DNA of 64,000 nucleotides from Todiramphus chloris collaris (GCA_025345505.1 JANVCC010000049.1:9912733-9976732); one strand, 5' to 3'; shown: positions 49,401 through 63,559, numbered from the stretch's first letter. A program made the numbers and translations. The notes: generated by a model not told the origin, from the sequence alone.

Positions 49401-50730
49401 TACAAAGATTTAGAAACACCTCAGACTATGCCAATACATGTACCTGTATCCTCACATCCTGGAATTCAGGTGACATCCCTCAGCAAATACACAGTTTTAA
49501 ATCCTGTGAAGGTCTGTGTTGAAAATGGCAATGCAGAAAGAGATGATCCCATTTTCTGTAACAATGCGGCATGTGGCATGTATTCCAGGTGGGTAACATC
49601 AGAGGCAAAGTGAAATTTCACATACAACCACCATCTGGGTACAGTTGCACTCTTTTACTTTTGAGTTTTCCAGAAATTGTAGGCCTATTGTAAGTTCCAT
49701 TAACACGAAGCAGTTGTTTAATTTAATATGGATAAATGTGTCCATACCGATATATCAAAAAATACTATTACCCAGAAAATTATATTGGTCTCCTAAGGTG
49801 GAAAAGGAAACTAAAGAAATGATATTTAGTTAAGTTACACCACTGAGATTTTGGTTGACTTAGTTTTGCTTTGTAATCAAGCGCAATGTTATTTTATGTT
49901 ATAATATTATTACAGTGTAATCTTGAATTTGATTACAAGTCAAAACCAGTGCTAACTATGATAATAAAATAATACATTAACATAATAATTTAGCTAAACA
50001 TTATAAGGTAAATGTTGTCATAGAGTTAACAAATATAAATGAGTAATATGGGTGCTGTAGAAGAACTAGTTACTCCCAAGATACAAAAGGTGCTTATCAC
50101 AATAGGGACTAGAAAAAGCTTGGAAAAAATCATTATGCAAAGTAGATAAAGATGTAAAGGGTATATTTAAAGGACTTAATCTTGGAAGTCGTTTTTCATG
50201 TTTATGCTTGCCAAAAGCAACTTGACATGTTATATCAAACAAATAATCTTGTTCTGCTGTTGTGCATCTTGGATGGTGACAGCTAGCTAGCTTTTAACAG
50301 TCAAGTAGACTCATGACTTTTGGCTTGTGTCGTGTTAAAATGCAACCTCTTCCTGTTCATCTCAGATCAGCTGATAAGAAGGAATCAACAAAGGCTTAAC
50401 TGGCAAATTCAAAATTTTACCCAATAAATTCAAAATTTAAATAGCAGTGTAAGAAGTAGTTACCATTCAGAACAAATGTGCAGACATGAGGACAGAGCTT
50501 TGCTGCATCCTGAAACCAGCCATCAATATTCATAGGTGTCAGACAGACATTTACAGTCTTCTGCATCCCAGTGGGTGCCAAATATGTACGGTAAAAGACT
50601 GTCATACAATTTCCATATCTCAACAACACCAAGACCTTTTCCTACAGCTGCTGCATCTGATTTGGAATGGAAATAGATGTGTATAAAAACAAGCAAAACA
50701 ACCAAAATTTACCTAGATTAAACACATTGC

Positions 50731-50753
50731 AAAAAAAAAAAAAAAAAAAAAAA
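50731..50753. repeat. A23 run
   Basis: Longest homopolymer in the window, followed by ACAAACCC. It could be the tail of a retroposed transcript inserted in + orientation, but the 300 bp before it resemble no gene I know. Confidence 0.85.
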
Positions 50754-52146
50754 CAAACCCAAAAACATCAGAAGGTGGAAATGGATTGGTCAGGGTAACA
50801 ACTGGTTCGTTCCGATAACTCCAGCATAGCTGAAGAAGACATCCTGCTGCCAGCATGTCAATAGGAATGGAAATCAAATTGCCCGAAAAATAACAGAGAA
50901 TCAACAGAACCTTACCGACCGTCCTGCCTTGACCATAAGATCTTGTACCTAAGAGTTGATAGAGAAACTAGGTATTTAATGTTTGTGAATTACGTGTTGA
51001 ACTTTGTAGTCCTGAACCTTTTTCTTCTAGGAACTAAGACAGTTCATCTCAGAGAAGAGATTAATTCACTAAACCCGCTGCTGTCACTGTGTTTATCAGA
51101 GTTCCTGCAAGAATAGTAAAGTTTCCAAGCGAGACTTACTGCAACCAGAAAACATGAAAGAGGCTGGGAAAATGCAATATATATGTGAAACTAATGCATG
51201 AAACCAAAATGTTGTTATAGAACATATTGGTAATCACAGCGTAGACTCCATGATAGGCTCATACACAAACCCTCAACATCTCATTAGCATCTTTAAGAAC
51301 AATTTTGGAAGAAAAGCTAGTGAGGATCCATTCTGTTTCTCTTGTGAGTTACCCATTCAGAAAAGGGTTGCACTGCATCAATGAGGCAGTGTGCAGATTA
51401 GTGCAAGGCAGAGTAATTGTCATAAGGCACCTCTTCCATCAATGTAATTTTCTTTAATCATCATGCAAACAAATGAATCACTTCAGAGCCTCCTTCCCAG
51501 CATGTGATGATAAAACACCTTGTGGGAACTTAATGCTACTCTTACCATTACATCTCAGGGAAGTGAACTAACCTATGAAGGCATTTGTGCCTATTTTAAT
51601 GAATATCAGAAAACTCTAGGACCAGAATTACAAGGGATATGTCATGTGAATTAGAGAGAGGCAGTATAATCATAATTTGCTGAGTAGAATTTTATATCAA
51701 TGAAACAGATATGAAAGGAAGCAGAAGAAAAATCTGAGTTAATTCTGAGTTAATTGACCCAATCCTGGAAACATTTATAATTCAAACAAATGTATTACAT
51801 TGGTATAACCGGCTTGCAATATATCTAAGTGCTTTTCAGAGTTTTCACCTTGCTTTGTATTTCTTTCCATCTTGTGTAAAGCAGCTGTCTGCACATGCAT
51901 TGGCCTGCATATTGGCAGTAATTTTTCCATACTTTTGAGTTCAAAGGCTGGGTTGACCCATTACATTCATCTCTTCTAAAAATGTAGTAGTCTGTTCCTC
52001 AGGGTCTTGGCATGTCACCATCATTCAAGATGAGCCCTTAGGCAAGAAATTACAATATTATTGTATTAATCACATAAAGAACATTACTGTTACCATATGC
52101 TGAAAAGTCATACTTATTTTCACATAACCACTCATAACACAATACT

Positions 52147-52965
52147 GTATAGAATCACAGAATCATAGAACGGTAGGGGTTGGAAGGCACTCTGGAAATC
52201 ATTGAGTCCAACCCCTCTGCCAAAGCGGGATCACCCAGGACAGGCCACACAGGAACAGATCTAGGCAGCTGTTGAAAGTCTCTAAAGAAGGAGACTCCAC
52301 AACCTCCCTGGGCAGCCTGTTCCAGGCTCTGTCACCCTCACAATAAAGAACCTCTCATGTTGAGGTGGAACTTCCTGTGTTCCAGTTTGTGACCATTGCC
52401 TCTTGTCCCATCATAGGGCACCACTGAAAAGAGACTAGTCCTTTCTACTTGACACCCACCCTTCAGATATTTGTAAACGTTAATAAGATCCCCTCTCAGC
52501 CTTCTCTTCTCCAGACTAAACAGCCCAAGTTTCTCAGCCTTTCCTCATAAAAGAGATGTTTCAGTCCATTAATCATCCTTGTAGTCCTCTGTTACACTCT
52601 CTCTAGTATTTCCCTGTCCCTCTTAAACTGGGGAAACCAGAACTGAACACAATACTCCAGATGTGGTCTTACTAGTGCAGAGTAGAGGGGGAGGAGAACC
52701 TCCCTTGACCTGCTGGATGCACTCTTCTTAATGCACCCAAGGAGACCATTGGTCTTCTTGGCCACAAGGGCACATTGCTGTCCAATGTTCACCCTGAAAT
52801 CTGCACCACTGTTCATGACCCTCTGAGCTCTATTGTTTATCCAGTTCTCAATTCATCTCACTCTCCACTCTTCCAACCCACAGTTCCTGAGCTTATGCAC
52901 GAGGATGTTATGGGAGACAGTGTCAAAAGCCTTGCTGTTAAGTTAGACAATATCTACTGCTAAAA
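52147..52965 (-). mobile_element. CR1 LINE, 5'-truncated with internal loss
   Basis: The left edge AGAATCACAGAATCATAGAACGG and GGTTGGAAGG is CR1 in reverse. The reverse strand retains [23 protein letters not shown] (52592-52816) and [18 protein letters not shown]. The next part jumps directly to a segment normally 5' of the FADDT motif, so several hundred bases of ORF2, including the catalytic box, are deleted. Frame breaks elsewhere. Confidence 0.88.
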
Positions 52966-53752
52966 GCAACAGATATCACAGGATGTACATAAATATAATA
53001 AACAGCAAAATGCTGACATGAGGCATCTATCTGTATGCAACAACAGACTTCCCAAGGGAATACAGGACATAATTTCCAAACAACAGGGGTGAAAGAGTTT
53101 TTATTTGCGGTTTAAGTCAAGACAGGGTACAGAAATAAAGCTAACCATTCTTGGAGTCCTCTGTATTTCCCCTTACGTTCTCCAGTCTCTGCAGCTGCAG
53201 CCAGCACAGGAAAAAAAGCCATATGTTAATCTTCACAACAGGCTGCAAGTAGGACCATTCCTGATAATTATAACTGCTTTTTGGCAAGTGCTGAGAAACA
53301 CATGCCACTAACTAGTTCCTCATCCCAATTTCACTTTGCTGGGGTGAGTGAAAAAAGATAGCAAATTCTCACCATGAGATAGTATGTCCTAGATATTTGG
53401 GGTGTGAAAGTGTTGCTAGATTTATCTGCAGACACAGTCTAGGAGTGGAAGCAAGGTCTTTTATGGGTTAGAGAAAACAGAAGTAAAAGTAATAATTCAT
53501 ACAGGATGTTCAGGATGGACAGAACGGATGAAACCATTGAGATGTACTCCTCTGTCACAGCTCAGACCAGGCTGCTGTGGTTATATCTGTGCTTTACACT
53601 CCAGGTCACACATGATGCTTCTAAATGGAGAACATTTTATTTCCCCCTTTCCTAAGTGAATTGAATGCTTGGGTAAAGATAAGGAGGAGTTGCTATATTT
53701 CTCTCTACTATTCCATGGTATTTATTATTCCACTCTCTCCCCCCCTACCCCC

Positions 53753-53776
<24 letters not shown>
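53753..53776. repeat. (TTTA)n simple repeat
   Basis: About six TTTA units, preceded by a C-rich stretch. Confidence 0.85.
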
Positions 53777-53784
<8 letters not shown>

Positions 53785-54278
53785 AATAAAAATTGCACTG
53801 TTTACAAAAATCAGTAGAAGCAAATGTCAGATCACAGATAGCTCCCTTGCTCACTGATGACATGCTGCTTGAGCACCAGGCTTTATGGTGCGGTTGGAAA
53901 GGCAGTACACATTTTAAGAGGTTCTTTCTCCAGATGACTAACAGATGGTGAGAATGAGGGTGGCCCAAGCTACAGCAAAAGCTGAACAGGTGAGTTTTGC
54001 AAAGGGGCACCTAAGCATCCACAACTAAGATAAAGTTCCTGTAAGAAGCTATCACAGGTAAATACATATGTGCAATGACATAGACTAACATGAACTCAAT
54101 CTTGGTGAAATGTCTACAATTCTGGTTAAATCCTTTGTCTTTATTTTAAAATTTAAGTTTAAGACTAGAGGATTAAATGTACTTAAAGAAGACTGTGGGT
54201 GGCCGTGTCTCACAAGGCCCTGGAACACAGATGTGGTGCAGTTCTTTGTTTCAAATAAGGTTAAATGTCTGTGAGAAA

Positions 54279-54500
54279 CACAGAATCAGAGAATTACTGA
54301 GGCTGCAAAAGACCTCTGAGATCAAGTCCAGCCTATGACCCCATCCTGCCACATCGGCTGGACCATGGCACTAAGTGCCACATCCAGCCTTTCTTTAAAC
54401 ACCTCAAGGGACAGTGACTCCACCACCTCCCTGGGCAGTTCATTTCAACGCCTGATCACCTTCTCTGTCAGGAAGTGCTTCCTGATACACATTAGTATTT
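54279..54500 (-). mobile_element. CR1 3' fragment, diverged
   Basis: CAGAATCAGAGAATTACTGAGG, GCAAAAGACCTCTGAGATCAAG, then the conserved ORF2 end in reverse (CTCCACCACCTCCCTGGGCAG). About 220 bp, clearly older than the copy at 41461. Confidence 0.82.
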
Positions 54501-55433
54501 ACAAAGCTACTACTAGAACTAACAGGCTACTGTCATAAAAAGTAAACAAAGACTCATGCATTTTAAAGCACATTTAGCTTCACTGATCTAGAAGCAAACT
54601 GGGCATGTGAAGATTGCACTGACAGCATTAAAACTGTTTCTATATTTAAACTGACATCAGTACTCCTGTGAAACGGAAATGCAACTATACATACTCCAGG
54701 TTTTTGGCACTTTACACTCTTCTGAGTTTAAAACACCATTGCATGTTCCAAAAATTTGTAGCATAAGCATTAAATAAAAAATAATGGTATCTAAATATTT
54801 ATTTGTATTAAATAACAGCACTTAAATGTGTGCCATTCAAAATCATTCTAATGAGTCACACTTGAACATAAAAGATTTAATTTGGATGAGCAATTCTCAA
54901 TTACACTGGGCAAGCAAGACATGCTTGTCCACTTTAGTGTCAAATATATGAAAAATAGTTCCCTGATAGGATGGAGCATACATGCTGTGGGTAAATTAGA
55001 AAACTAATAAATAATATAAATAACTAACTAAAGGCCATGTGTTCAATTAGTGTAAGCAGGAGTTAATAGAATTAAATAAACTAGAGTATTTTAATTCACC
55101 TCTCGGGAACTTGGGAGGAGAATAAAAGTGGATTCTGCCATTTTTTTCTGTCACATTTGTAGAGACTGCATCCAAGGAAACACCTTCACTGAGATGCCAG
55201 GATGATTCTTTACAGGGTTCATGTTTCCTTAGAACTGCTTCCATAGTGTGTTTTAGGGTGGGCCCACAATGTCAAGTTGAGCTGTGGAGGCGCAATCGTT
55301 GCAAAAATCCCACCTTAACTTGGCAAGGGCCCACCAAGGCTTTGTTACAGAATCCTTCTCTGCAACGTGCTATCATTACCAATTAGCTTCTGGCTTTATT
55401 TCAGACCCAGACTTAAATGGTTTAGAGATGATT

Positions 55434-56700
55434 ACACAGAATCACTATGGTTGGAAAAGACCTTTAAGATCAAGTCCAAGCATTATCTAACTCTAACAGG
55501 GCCACTACTACACCATATCTAGATGGCTTTTAAATATATCCAGGGATGGCAATTCAATCCTGGGTAGTCTGTTCCAATCTTTGATAACCCTTTCAGTACA
55601 GCAGTTTTTCCTAACATCCAAACTAAACCTCCCCTGGTGCGACTTGATGCCTTTTCCTCTTGTCCTGTCAGTTGTGACTTGTGAGAAGAGACCAACACCC
55701 ACTTCTCTACAACCTCCTTTCAGGTAGTTGTAGAGAGTGATAAGGTCTTCACTCAGCCTCCTTTTTCTTCAGACTAAACAATGCCAGATCCCTCAGCCAC
55801 TCCTCATAAGACTTATTCTCAGGACCCTTCACCAGCTTCATTGCCTTTCTTTGGACCTACTTCAGCACCTCAATGTCTTTCTTATACTGTGGTGCCCAAA
55901 ACTGAACACGGTACTCAAGGTGCCAGTACGACTCTACAACCAGTGCTGAGTATAGTGGAACAATCACTTCTCCAGTCCTTCTCACCACACTGTTCCTGAT
56001 ACAGTCCAGGGTGGTATTGGCTTCCTTGGCTACCTGGGCACACTGCTGGCTCATGTTCAGCTGGCTGTCAATCAGCACCCCCAGGTGCCTTTCTGCCAAG
56101 AAGCTTTCCAGCCACTCAGCCCCAGCCTGTAGCGTTGCCTGGGGTTGTTGTGGCCCAAGTGCAAGACTTGGCACTTGGCCTTGTTGAAGGCCATACACTT
56201 GGCCTCAGCCCATTGATCCAGCCTAACCAGGTCCCTCTGAAGAGCCTTCCTGCCCTCAAGCAGATCAGCACTCCCACCCAACTTGGTGTCATCTGCAAAC
56301 TTACTGAGAGTGTTCTCAATATCCTCATGAAAAACATTGATAAAGATATTAAATAGGAATGGTCCCATCACTGAACCCTGAGAAGCACTATGTGTGACCA
56401 GTTGCCAGCTGGATTTAACTCCATTCACCACCACTCCCTGGGCCCAGCTATCCAGACAGTGTGTGATCCAGCAGAGCATACACCTGTCCAGGCCAAGGGC
56501 AGCCAGTTTTATCATGAGGATGCTCTGGGGAACAGTGTCGAAGGCTTTGCTGGAGTCCAGTTAAACAATGTCCACAGCCTTTCTCACATTGTCATAAAAG
56601 GAGATGAGGTTTGTTAAGCAGGACCTGTACTTTATGAATCCGTGCTGACTGGGCCTGATCACCTCATTGTCCTGTAAATGGGCCTAACTGACCTTGTGAT
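55434..56700 (-). mobile_element. CR1 LINE, 5'-truncated, older copy
   Basis: The left edge ACACAGAATCACTATGGTTGG and AAAGACCTTTAAGATCAAGTCC is a CR1 3' end in reverse. The reverse strand encodes [27 protein letters not shown] and [20 protein letters not shown] (56072-56515), then [20 protein letters not shown] (55857-56198) and the C-terminal [17 protein letters not shown] (55508-55702). The catalytic FADD is kept, but several frame changes make it inactive. Confidence 0.9.
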
Positions 56701-57766
56701 GATTTCTTGTCCCCTGGAAGGGCTGTGAGAAGAAATACTGGTAACAGGTTTCCCTGGATAAAACTACAGAAGGGAATCAGCCAAGTTTATCAACTTTTGA
56801 AGCAAAGTTGCAAAGCACATTTACTTCTTAAAAAGGTACGTGAAGGCTTGGCTTTTTTTCATAATGCAGCGTTAGGATTTTCTACTTAAAAACTGCTTCT
56901 TGCAAGAAAGTTGAGGTTGACAAAGAGATGAATCTTTGATTTTGTAATAAGGTGCTCAGATATTTGTCTTTGCTTTCTGTTGCTGTACTGACATATACTG
57001 GCTTCAGCATCCCAACGGCAGACAGACCTGAAAGGGAGAAGTCTCTCAGGATGTGAGATATGAATGCAGTAGCTCATTGTGTTACTAATACTTGGTAGCA
57101 AGCAGAAGGACATAGCAGGTCAGAAAGTCCTTTTCACTCCTGTATTCCTGTGGCATCAAGAAACTCTCCTCAGAACCTTTTTGTGATTTCATTTTCCTAT
57201 TTGGATCAGTAAAATATGATTTCTTTCTCTAAGGTGAATTTTCTTCCTCTGCCTTTTTAAAGTCTTTATTTTTCAACCAAAATTAATAAAAAAACCCCAA
57301 AACAATAATAAAAAAAAAACCTCAACAGTCCCAGCCAACTCAGAAGAGAGTTCATTCCTTTTCCAGCAGGAAATATGTAGAAAAAGGAGAAGCGCCTTAG
57401 AGAGAACCAGCCTCACAAAACCCATGAAAAGGCAATCAGAAGAAGGTTTTCATCCCAAAAAACAGTAAGCAATTGAGTGTTCACTGAAACACACTTTAGG
57501 ATCAGGCCCTGCACAGGCTGAGAGCACATTTCAACACTTAGCTGAATGTTTCATACTGCACAGGATTAGGTCATCTCACTTCGACAAATGCCAGCTCATT
57601 TCTTTTTACCTACGTGTACTATAAACTTCTAACAGGAGAGAGGCTGGTGCTTTGATGGTGCTGAAACTTAATAAGCAGCAGTTTCACAAAGGGCACTGCA
57701 TTGCAGTGGCAGAATAGATTTCCTTAGACTCAGAGGAGAGCAGCAGAAAATATGGGATCCTTCTAG

Positions 57767-57965
57767 ATGAAAGATACTGCCATAATTGTGCCAACAGCTA
57801 CAGTCATGACCACACAGGAGTGTAAAAAGAGTAAGAGGAAACAAAGAAGTGCTCTAGTAGAAGCCCTAGCTTCTCTGAACTTGTTGCCAATGTTCTCACT
57901 GACTTTAGCGCCATCAGGATCGCTCCTTGTATATTTTGTAGGAATCCATTCCCTAGGTCCACCTG
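57767..57965 (-). other. Possible terminal exon of an unrecognised membrane protein
   Basis: On the - strand a pyrimidine-rich acceptor (ACTTTTCCCCTGTGCTTACAG) ends at about 57965. The frame after it reads GPREWIPTKYTRSDPDGAKV, then NKFREARASTRALLCFL, a hydrophobic stretch ending VVMTVAVGTIMAVSFI, and TAG. A roughly 25-residue C-terminal helix after a polar, basic segment would suit a tail-anchored protein. The spacing of FxxAR, S and AL before the helix is weakly like the C-terminal half of CD225/dispanin proteins, but I am not confident. No partner exon was found. It lies in sense orientation in an HTR2C intron and may be chance. Confidence 0.2.
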
Positions 57966-60900
57966 TAAGCACAGGGGAAAAGTCACAGTATGTTACCCAC
58001 CTGCAGGCTGCTGCCACTGATCAAAGCAAAGAAGGCAGTAACACATTTAGAAAATAAAATCTAGGGTGTTTTTCAGCATTTCTACTTTTATTTTTTCTAC
58101 ATTTTGAGAAAAGAAAAACAAAAACAAACAAACAAAAGACTTATCTTTTCTACTTGACAGATCACTTTTAATTCAGAAATATGGGTTCATGCAGCATTTT
58201 CCAGACTAGCACAACCAATTTTGTTCAGGCCTTTCTGCAAGAAAGAAAAAAAAGTCCACAAAAAAGAAGCCTGTTGAACCCACTGGCAAACACTTAGTCT
58301 CTGCAGCATTCCTCACAATCTGTGAAAATTGGGGCCACAAGAACATTTTCCTGACAAAGGCCAGGATTAACTCTTAGCCTGGCAGTGATGTAATGTGCAG
58401 AGACTATCAAACAGTGAATGCATGGCTTGCTCACACCTGACATCCATCACTGCCAGGCTGGGATGCTGGCACAGCTCCCTGACCTGCTGATGTGCACCCT
58501 GCTCTTGAATACATACCCAGGGGCTTTGTGATACCCTCAGCCTTTCTGGAGGGGTATTGTTTATCTAAATCTAACACAAGCTGATTTAAAGGGTATGCAA
58601 TCAATCAATGTTGTAGCAGCCAACAGAAAGCACACATACAACCTTCCCCATGACCAGCCCTCATAATGGAAGCTACCAGAAACAAGCTGTTGGAAGAGTT
58701 TGTGCTGTGTTTGTCCATGCCGGACTGAGCAGCCTTAGCCCCATATGTGACAACACCATCTCCAGCAGATCACAGGCTAAAGGCTCCATTAACACACAGC
58801 AGGCAAAGTAGCTGGTTGCTTAACAGCATGAGGTTAGGAGGAACAAAAAAGCATGTTTACAAAGGTGAAATGTTTATTGTTCTCTGGTGTTTTTTCCTAA
58901 TTCTGGCATATTGACGAGATCCTTTTGTCAATGGGAATGAACACAGGAAGGGTAATAAAGAATCTTTTGGCCTACACAGAGAAGCAGGCTAAAGCTGGAG
59001 ATGGATGATATATACAGAGTGAAGAAATAACAAGAAAGAGGTAGGTGGTAAAAAATTGAATAGTAACTGTTCTGCCTCTGTATCTGACAGCTATAATCCA
59101 TATTGTGGAGCATCAATTTATGGGACACTGAAGACCAATTTCTGCTGAGCTCAAATTAGTCATAAGGATCTAGCACAAAACTGCCAGGCCCTACCCACAG
59201 CAGGTAAGAAAGGTACCATTCAAACCAAGGCTGGCATTGATTTACTCTGGGGAAAATCCTATTTGCAACAGCAAACCCTTTGCTGCATCCCAGCGGTATG
59301 AGAAGCAAGATTAAAGACCTAAGGCAAGGGGTCCTCTGCTCTCCCTCTGAGAGAAAATTCTTGACACATGTAAACGAACCTAAGCAATACTGAAGTGAAG
59401 CGCAAGAATTGTGTAGGGAACAGATAATACTTGAGCCAGCACATCCTGTAAGCTTAGGCATAGCTGTCTTCATTGCTCTCAGAAATGGATGTACTGAGCT
59501 ACTTCCTTGCAGGAAGGTGTTTGCTGACCACAGAAACTTGCTCCTGTTTCCCAGAGGCTCCAGAGAGCTGCCCAGTTCACAGCACACACCTGCAAACTGC
59601 AGATTAAATCTTGCAGCTTCATGACCCTGGAGTGGCTTTTGCTGTTTGAGTATGCTGAAGGACAGCATTTTTGTTTCTCAGTAGTGTTACAGTGTTGGAG
59701 ATTTGTTATCATTCAGTGTTAGAATAAACATGAGAATTTCTGATTACTTTTGCAAGAATAGAGTTATGTTAAAAAATACACATTTTCAAGGCAGAAGTTC
59801 TACTTTTTGTCTTGAAATATAGTTCAATACGCCCTAGTGATTATTATGTTGCTGGCTAAATTTTTAATTTTTGCCCAACAGATCATCAAGAAGCTGGCAG
59901 AATGGGGACTCAGACTCCCACATGCTGCAAAAATACTTCACCAGCAACAAGAAAAATGCCATTCCTCTTCCAGCCTCCCAGAAGTGCTGTAGACATGGAT
60001 ACACTTCTACAGAGTTTCTGATTTTGTCAATGCACCATATTTTAATCAAAAATGTAATTAGACAAAAGCATTCTGAGCAGTTTTATTTGCCATGACACTC
60101 TCACTTAGGAGGCTACATGTCTCCAAAGCAGTGGCCAGAGTGAAGCCCTTGTTCCCTGTTTTTCTGAGACATAAGGCATGAAGGGGCACGTAGCACAACA
60201 GAGTCCAGGCTTCCATAAGCTACAGCAGAGGGAGCTTCACTGCATAAAGCATTCTCTTCCAGAGTGCATAATGAAAAATAACAGCATTCAGTTTCAGAAG
60301 AAAAGCCCAGAGCAATATACCTTATGGAACCTGGCCTTCACGTCCATAACCAAAGTTATCGAAGCCTTGTTGAAAGCCCAGGAGGGAACTTGTGCATTCA
60401 TTATAGACAGTTACTAATGCCCAGTTCACTTGTCCTACCTCAGGTAACAGATGGCAGTGCAAGTAAGATGGATATCAAAATATCACAGAGGTGACAGTTA
60501 CAGTTGGTTGCAACTATGCATCATTGCCCCACAATACTTGCTCTGACTGTGGCCTCTACACATCACACCCAACAAATAGCATGATGTGGGTCTGGTGTGG
60601 CTGTTCACTCACACAGGTTGAATGAAAGACTTGAATCGTCCTGTCACACAAACACAGAGAGAATCCCTAACACAAGGAAAAGACTGCAATTCTTTCTTGT
60701 GGGGCACACAAGGATCTCCAAGGATGCAATTCAAACAATACCTGGGGTGCATTACCAGCTAGCTGTGCCTGCTCCTCTCCTTCCTAATATTCTAAAATAT
60801 ATTCCTGGTTGTTGCATCCCACTTGCCATAATAATGTTGCAAATTTATCAGCTGCTATTGCCACACAGAGACCTGATAAGGAAGGGACAAATTTGTCCTG

Positions 60901-61726
60901 AGGGAGAGAAACAGTAGGTCCCATGGAATTGTTAAAGAGGAACTTACAATAAAAGCCAAGGTTTTACTAAAATATGAATATTTATGGGGCTGGTTCCTAT
61001 TATACTGAAGCAACAAGCTTTCTAAATCTGTCCATGCAGCTGCAGCACACACAGAAAAGAAAAGCTCACTTACTAGTAAAGGACATTACCATCTCCCAAA
61101 TAAGCGCTGGCAGGTCAAATGCTGAATACTGTTATAATTTAGCCTATTAGAAGAAAGAAATATCCTGCAGATGTTAGAACTGATGCAAAACTACTTTCCA
61201 GAGGAACTAAGTGCGCTCTGTAGCACTTCTTGCTCTGCCCAACTTTAGGTTGAAATACTATTCTGAAGTCAAATCCAACTCAAATCAATGCTTTAACATA
61301 ATTAACAAACCACTTAATTGACAACAGTCTTTCTGCAGGCAGCAGAGGCTTTTCTGACTTGTTTCCTTGAATTTATGTAATTTATTTATGGGTTGTTCCC
61401 TTGCTTGCAAGTGTTGAAACCAAATTCCATGCATCGTCTCAAAAGGCGAAATTCCACAGAAAACACGACAAGATATAAGTTTGACCAAAAATTTTTCACT
61501 ACCTCCTTCCTAGACCAGAACTACTCCATCTGTGTGTATTGTTTTACATAGCACAGCAGCAGCTCATCACTCAAGAGGTGGAGACAACTCTTCTCCAGTT
61601 TTATGGGCTGCTCATTTTTGAACTTTCTCTTATTCAACTTGATAAGACTAAAACATCAAGCCACTTCAGTCAAATGGATGTTCACAGATGATAGGAACAA
61701 TCAGTAAAGATATTACCAGAGGCACA

Positions 61727-62960
61727 TTCATAGAACCATCCAGGTTCAAAAAGACCTTTAAGATTATTGAATTCAACCATTAACCCTGCTCTACCAAGTC
61801 CATCACTAAGCCATATCCGCAAAGCACCACATCTGTATGACTTTTAAATGCATCCAGGGATGGTGACTCCACCACCTCCCTGGGCAGCATGGTCCAATGC
61901 CTGACAACCTTTTCAGTGAAAAAAATTTCTCCTAATGTCAAGTTTAAACCTCCCCTGGTGCAGCTTCAGGCTGTTCCCTCTTGTTCTATCATTAATTACT
62001 TGTGAGAAGAAAATAGTACCTACCTCTCTAAGATAGACTTTCAGGTAGTTGTAGAGAGTAATAAATTCTCCCCTCAGCCTCCTTTTCTTCAGACTACATA
62101 ACCCCAGTTCCTGCAGCCACTCCTCACAGGACTTGTTCTCCACGCCCCTCACCAGCTTAGCTGCTCTTCTCCGGACCTGCTCCAGCACCTCAACATCTTT
62201 CTTGTACCGAGCATTCCAGCCACCCCTCCCCAAGCTTGGTGTGTCACCTGGGGTTGTTATGACACAAGTTCAGGACTTGGCACTTGGTCAGTGTTTTACC
62301 CAATGGAGCTTATACCCATCCAGGTCTAGGCCAGCCTGTTTTATCATGAGAATACTGTGGAAAACTGTGTTGAAGGCTTCACGGAAGTCGAGGTAGACGA
62401 CATCCACAGCCTTTCCTTCATTATCTGAGTCATATTGTCATAGAAGATCAGGTTCGTCAAGCAGGACCTGCCTTTCAAAAGCCCATGGGCTGACTGGGCC
62501 TAATCACCTGGTTGTCCTGTATATGCTGCATAATGGCACTCAAGATGATCTGCTCCATGACCTTTCCTGGCAACAAGGTCAGATTGACAGGCCTGTAGTT
62601 CCCCAGTTCCTCCTTTAGATGGGAGTCACATTTGCTACTGTCCAGTCCACTGGGATCTCCCTAGTTAGCCAGGACTGCTGGTAAATGATGGAGAGAGGCT
62701 TGGTGAGTTCCAACTCCTTCAATGCTCTTGGATGTAACCCATCTGGCCCTATAGACTTGTGTATGTTTAAGTGGTATAGCAGGTCACTGACTATTCCCTT
62801 TTGACTGTGAAGGTCTCATTCTGTCCCCCCTCCTGGTCTCCCAGTGCAGGTGTCTGGTTGTCTAGGAAACAACTAGTTCTACCACTAAAGACTGAGGCAA
62901 AGATGGCATTAAGCACCTCAGCCTTTTTCTCATCCCTGTGTTTCCCCATGTATCCAATAA
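61727..62960 (-). mobile_element. CR1 LINE, 5'-truncated, with internal deletions
   Basis: The left edge CATAGAACCATCCAGG and AAAAGACCTTTAAGATTATTG is a worn CR1 3' end in reverse. The reverse strand retains LEQVRRRAAKLVRGVENKSCEEW (61913-62233). Beyond about 62216 the sequence jumps past the segment with [11 protein letters not shown] and past most of the FADDT region to earlier ORF2 parts (62300-62960). Inactive. Confidence 0.88.
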
Positions 62961-63559
62961 AGGGTGTTATTTCATTGAAAACAAAAACAAGATTAACCAC
63001 TGTGTCTATCAGGGCGTAGATGTACACCTTTTGTCACTTAACTGCATCTGTGGTTTCACATCATTTTGTGCTTCCTTTTAAGAATATTGGGTGGACCAGG
63101 AATGAAATCTGTTTGGATTTTTGCATGACCTCTTGGAGAGGAAGACAACCACGAAAACAAAAAAACAACCTGAACCCACCTTCACCATGGGTTAAGCGTT
63201 TTATTTTTTTAAAACAAATTTTCATTTTGCATAGCTACTACAAGACTACAACATGCCTTCCAGAAGAGTGTCCATCAATTTTTTATATTAAATTGAGAAA
63301 ATGAAAGACACAGAAAGAAAGAGAAATACTTTATTTTAAATTAGCATGTGTGCCTTATCTCAATGGAGAATGTTGCACTAGAGTCATGCACAACCTGCCT
63401 GTTGAGAAAGTCGTGGGAATGGGGCAGCTTCTTGGTTGAACAAGTGGAATTTCATCAGTTAGACAATGTCAAAGATAATGAGAAAGAATAACAGAAGTCT
63501 AGAATAAGTTAAATTCCCGTGACAATTTTTAAGAACAGTTCTGTCTTATTAAGAGTAAC

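Noticed and set aside
50713-50904. Hydrophobic - frame considered as the TM1-TM2 exon of HTR2C
   Set aside because: It lacks the GGNILVI and NYFLMSLA-type motifs of 5-HT2 TM1-TM2; the F run comes from the A23 homopolymer.
59156-59668. 170-codon - frame
   Set aside because: One or two frames of this length are expected by chance in 64 kb on two strands; no domain seen.
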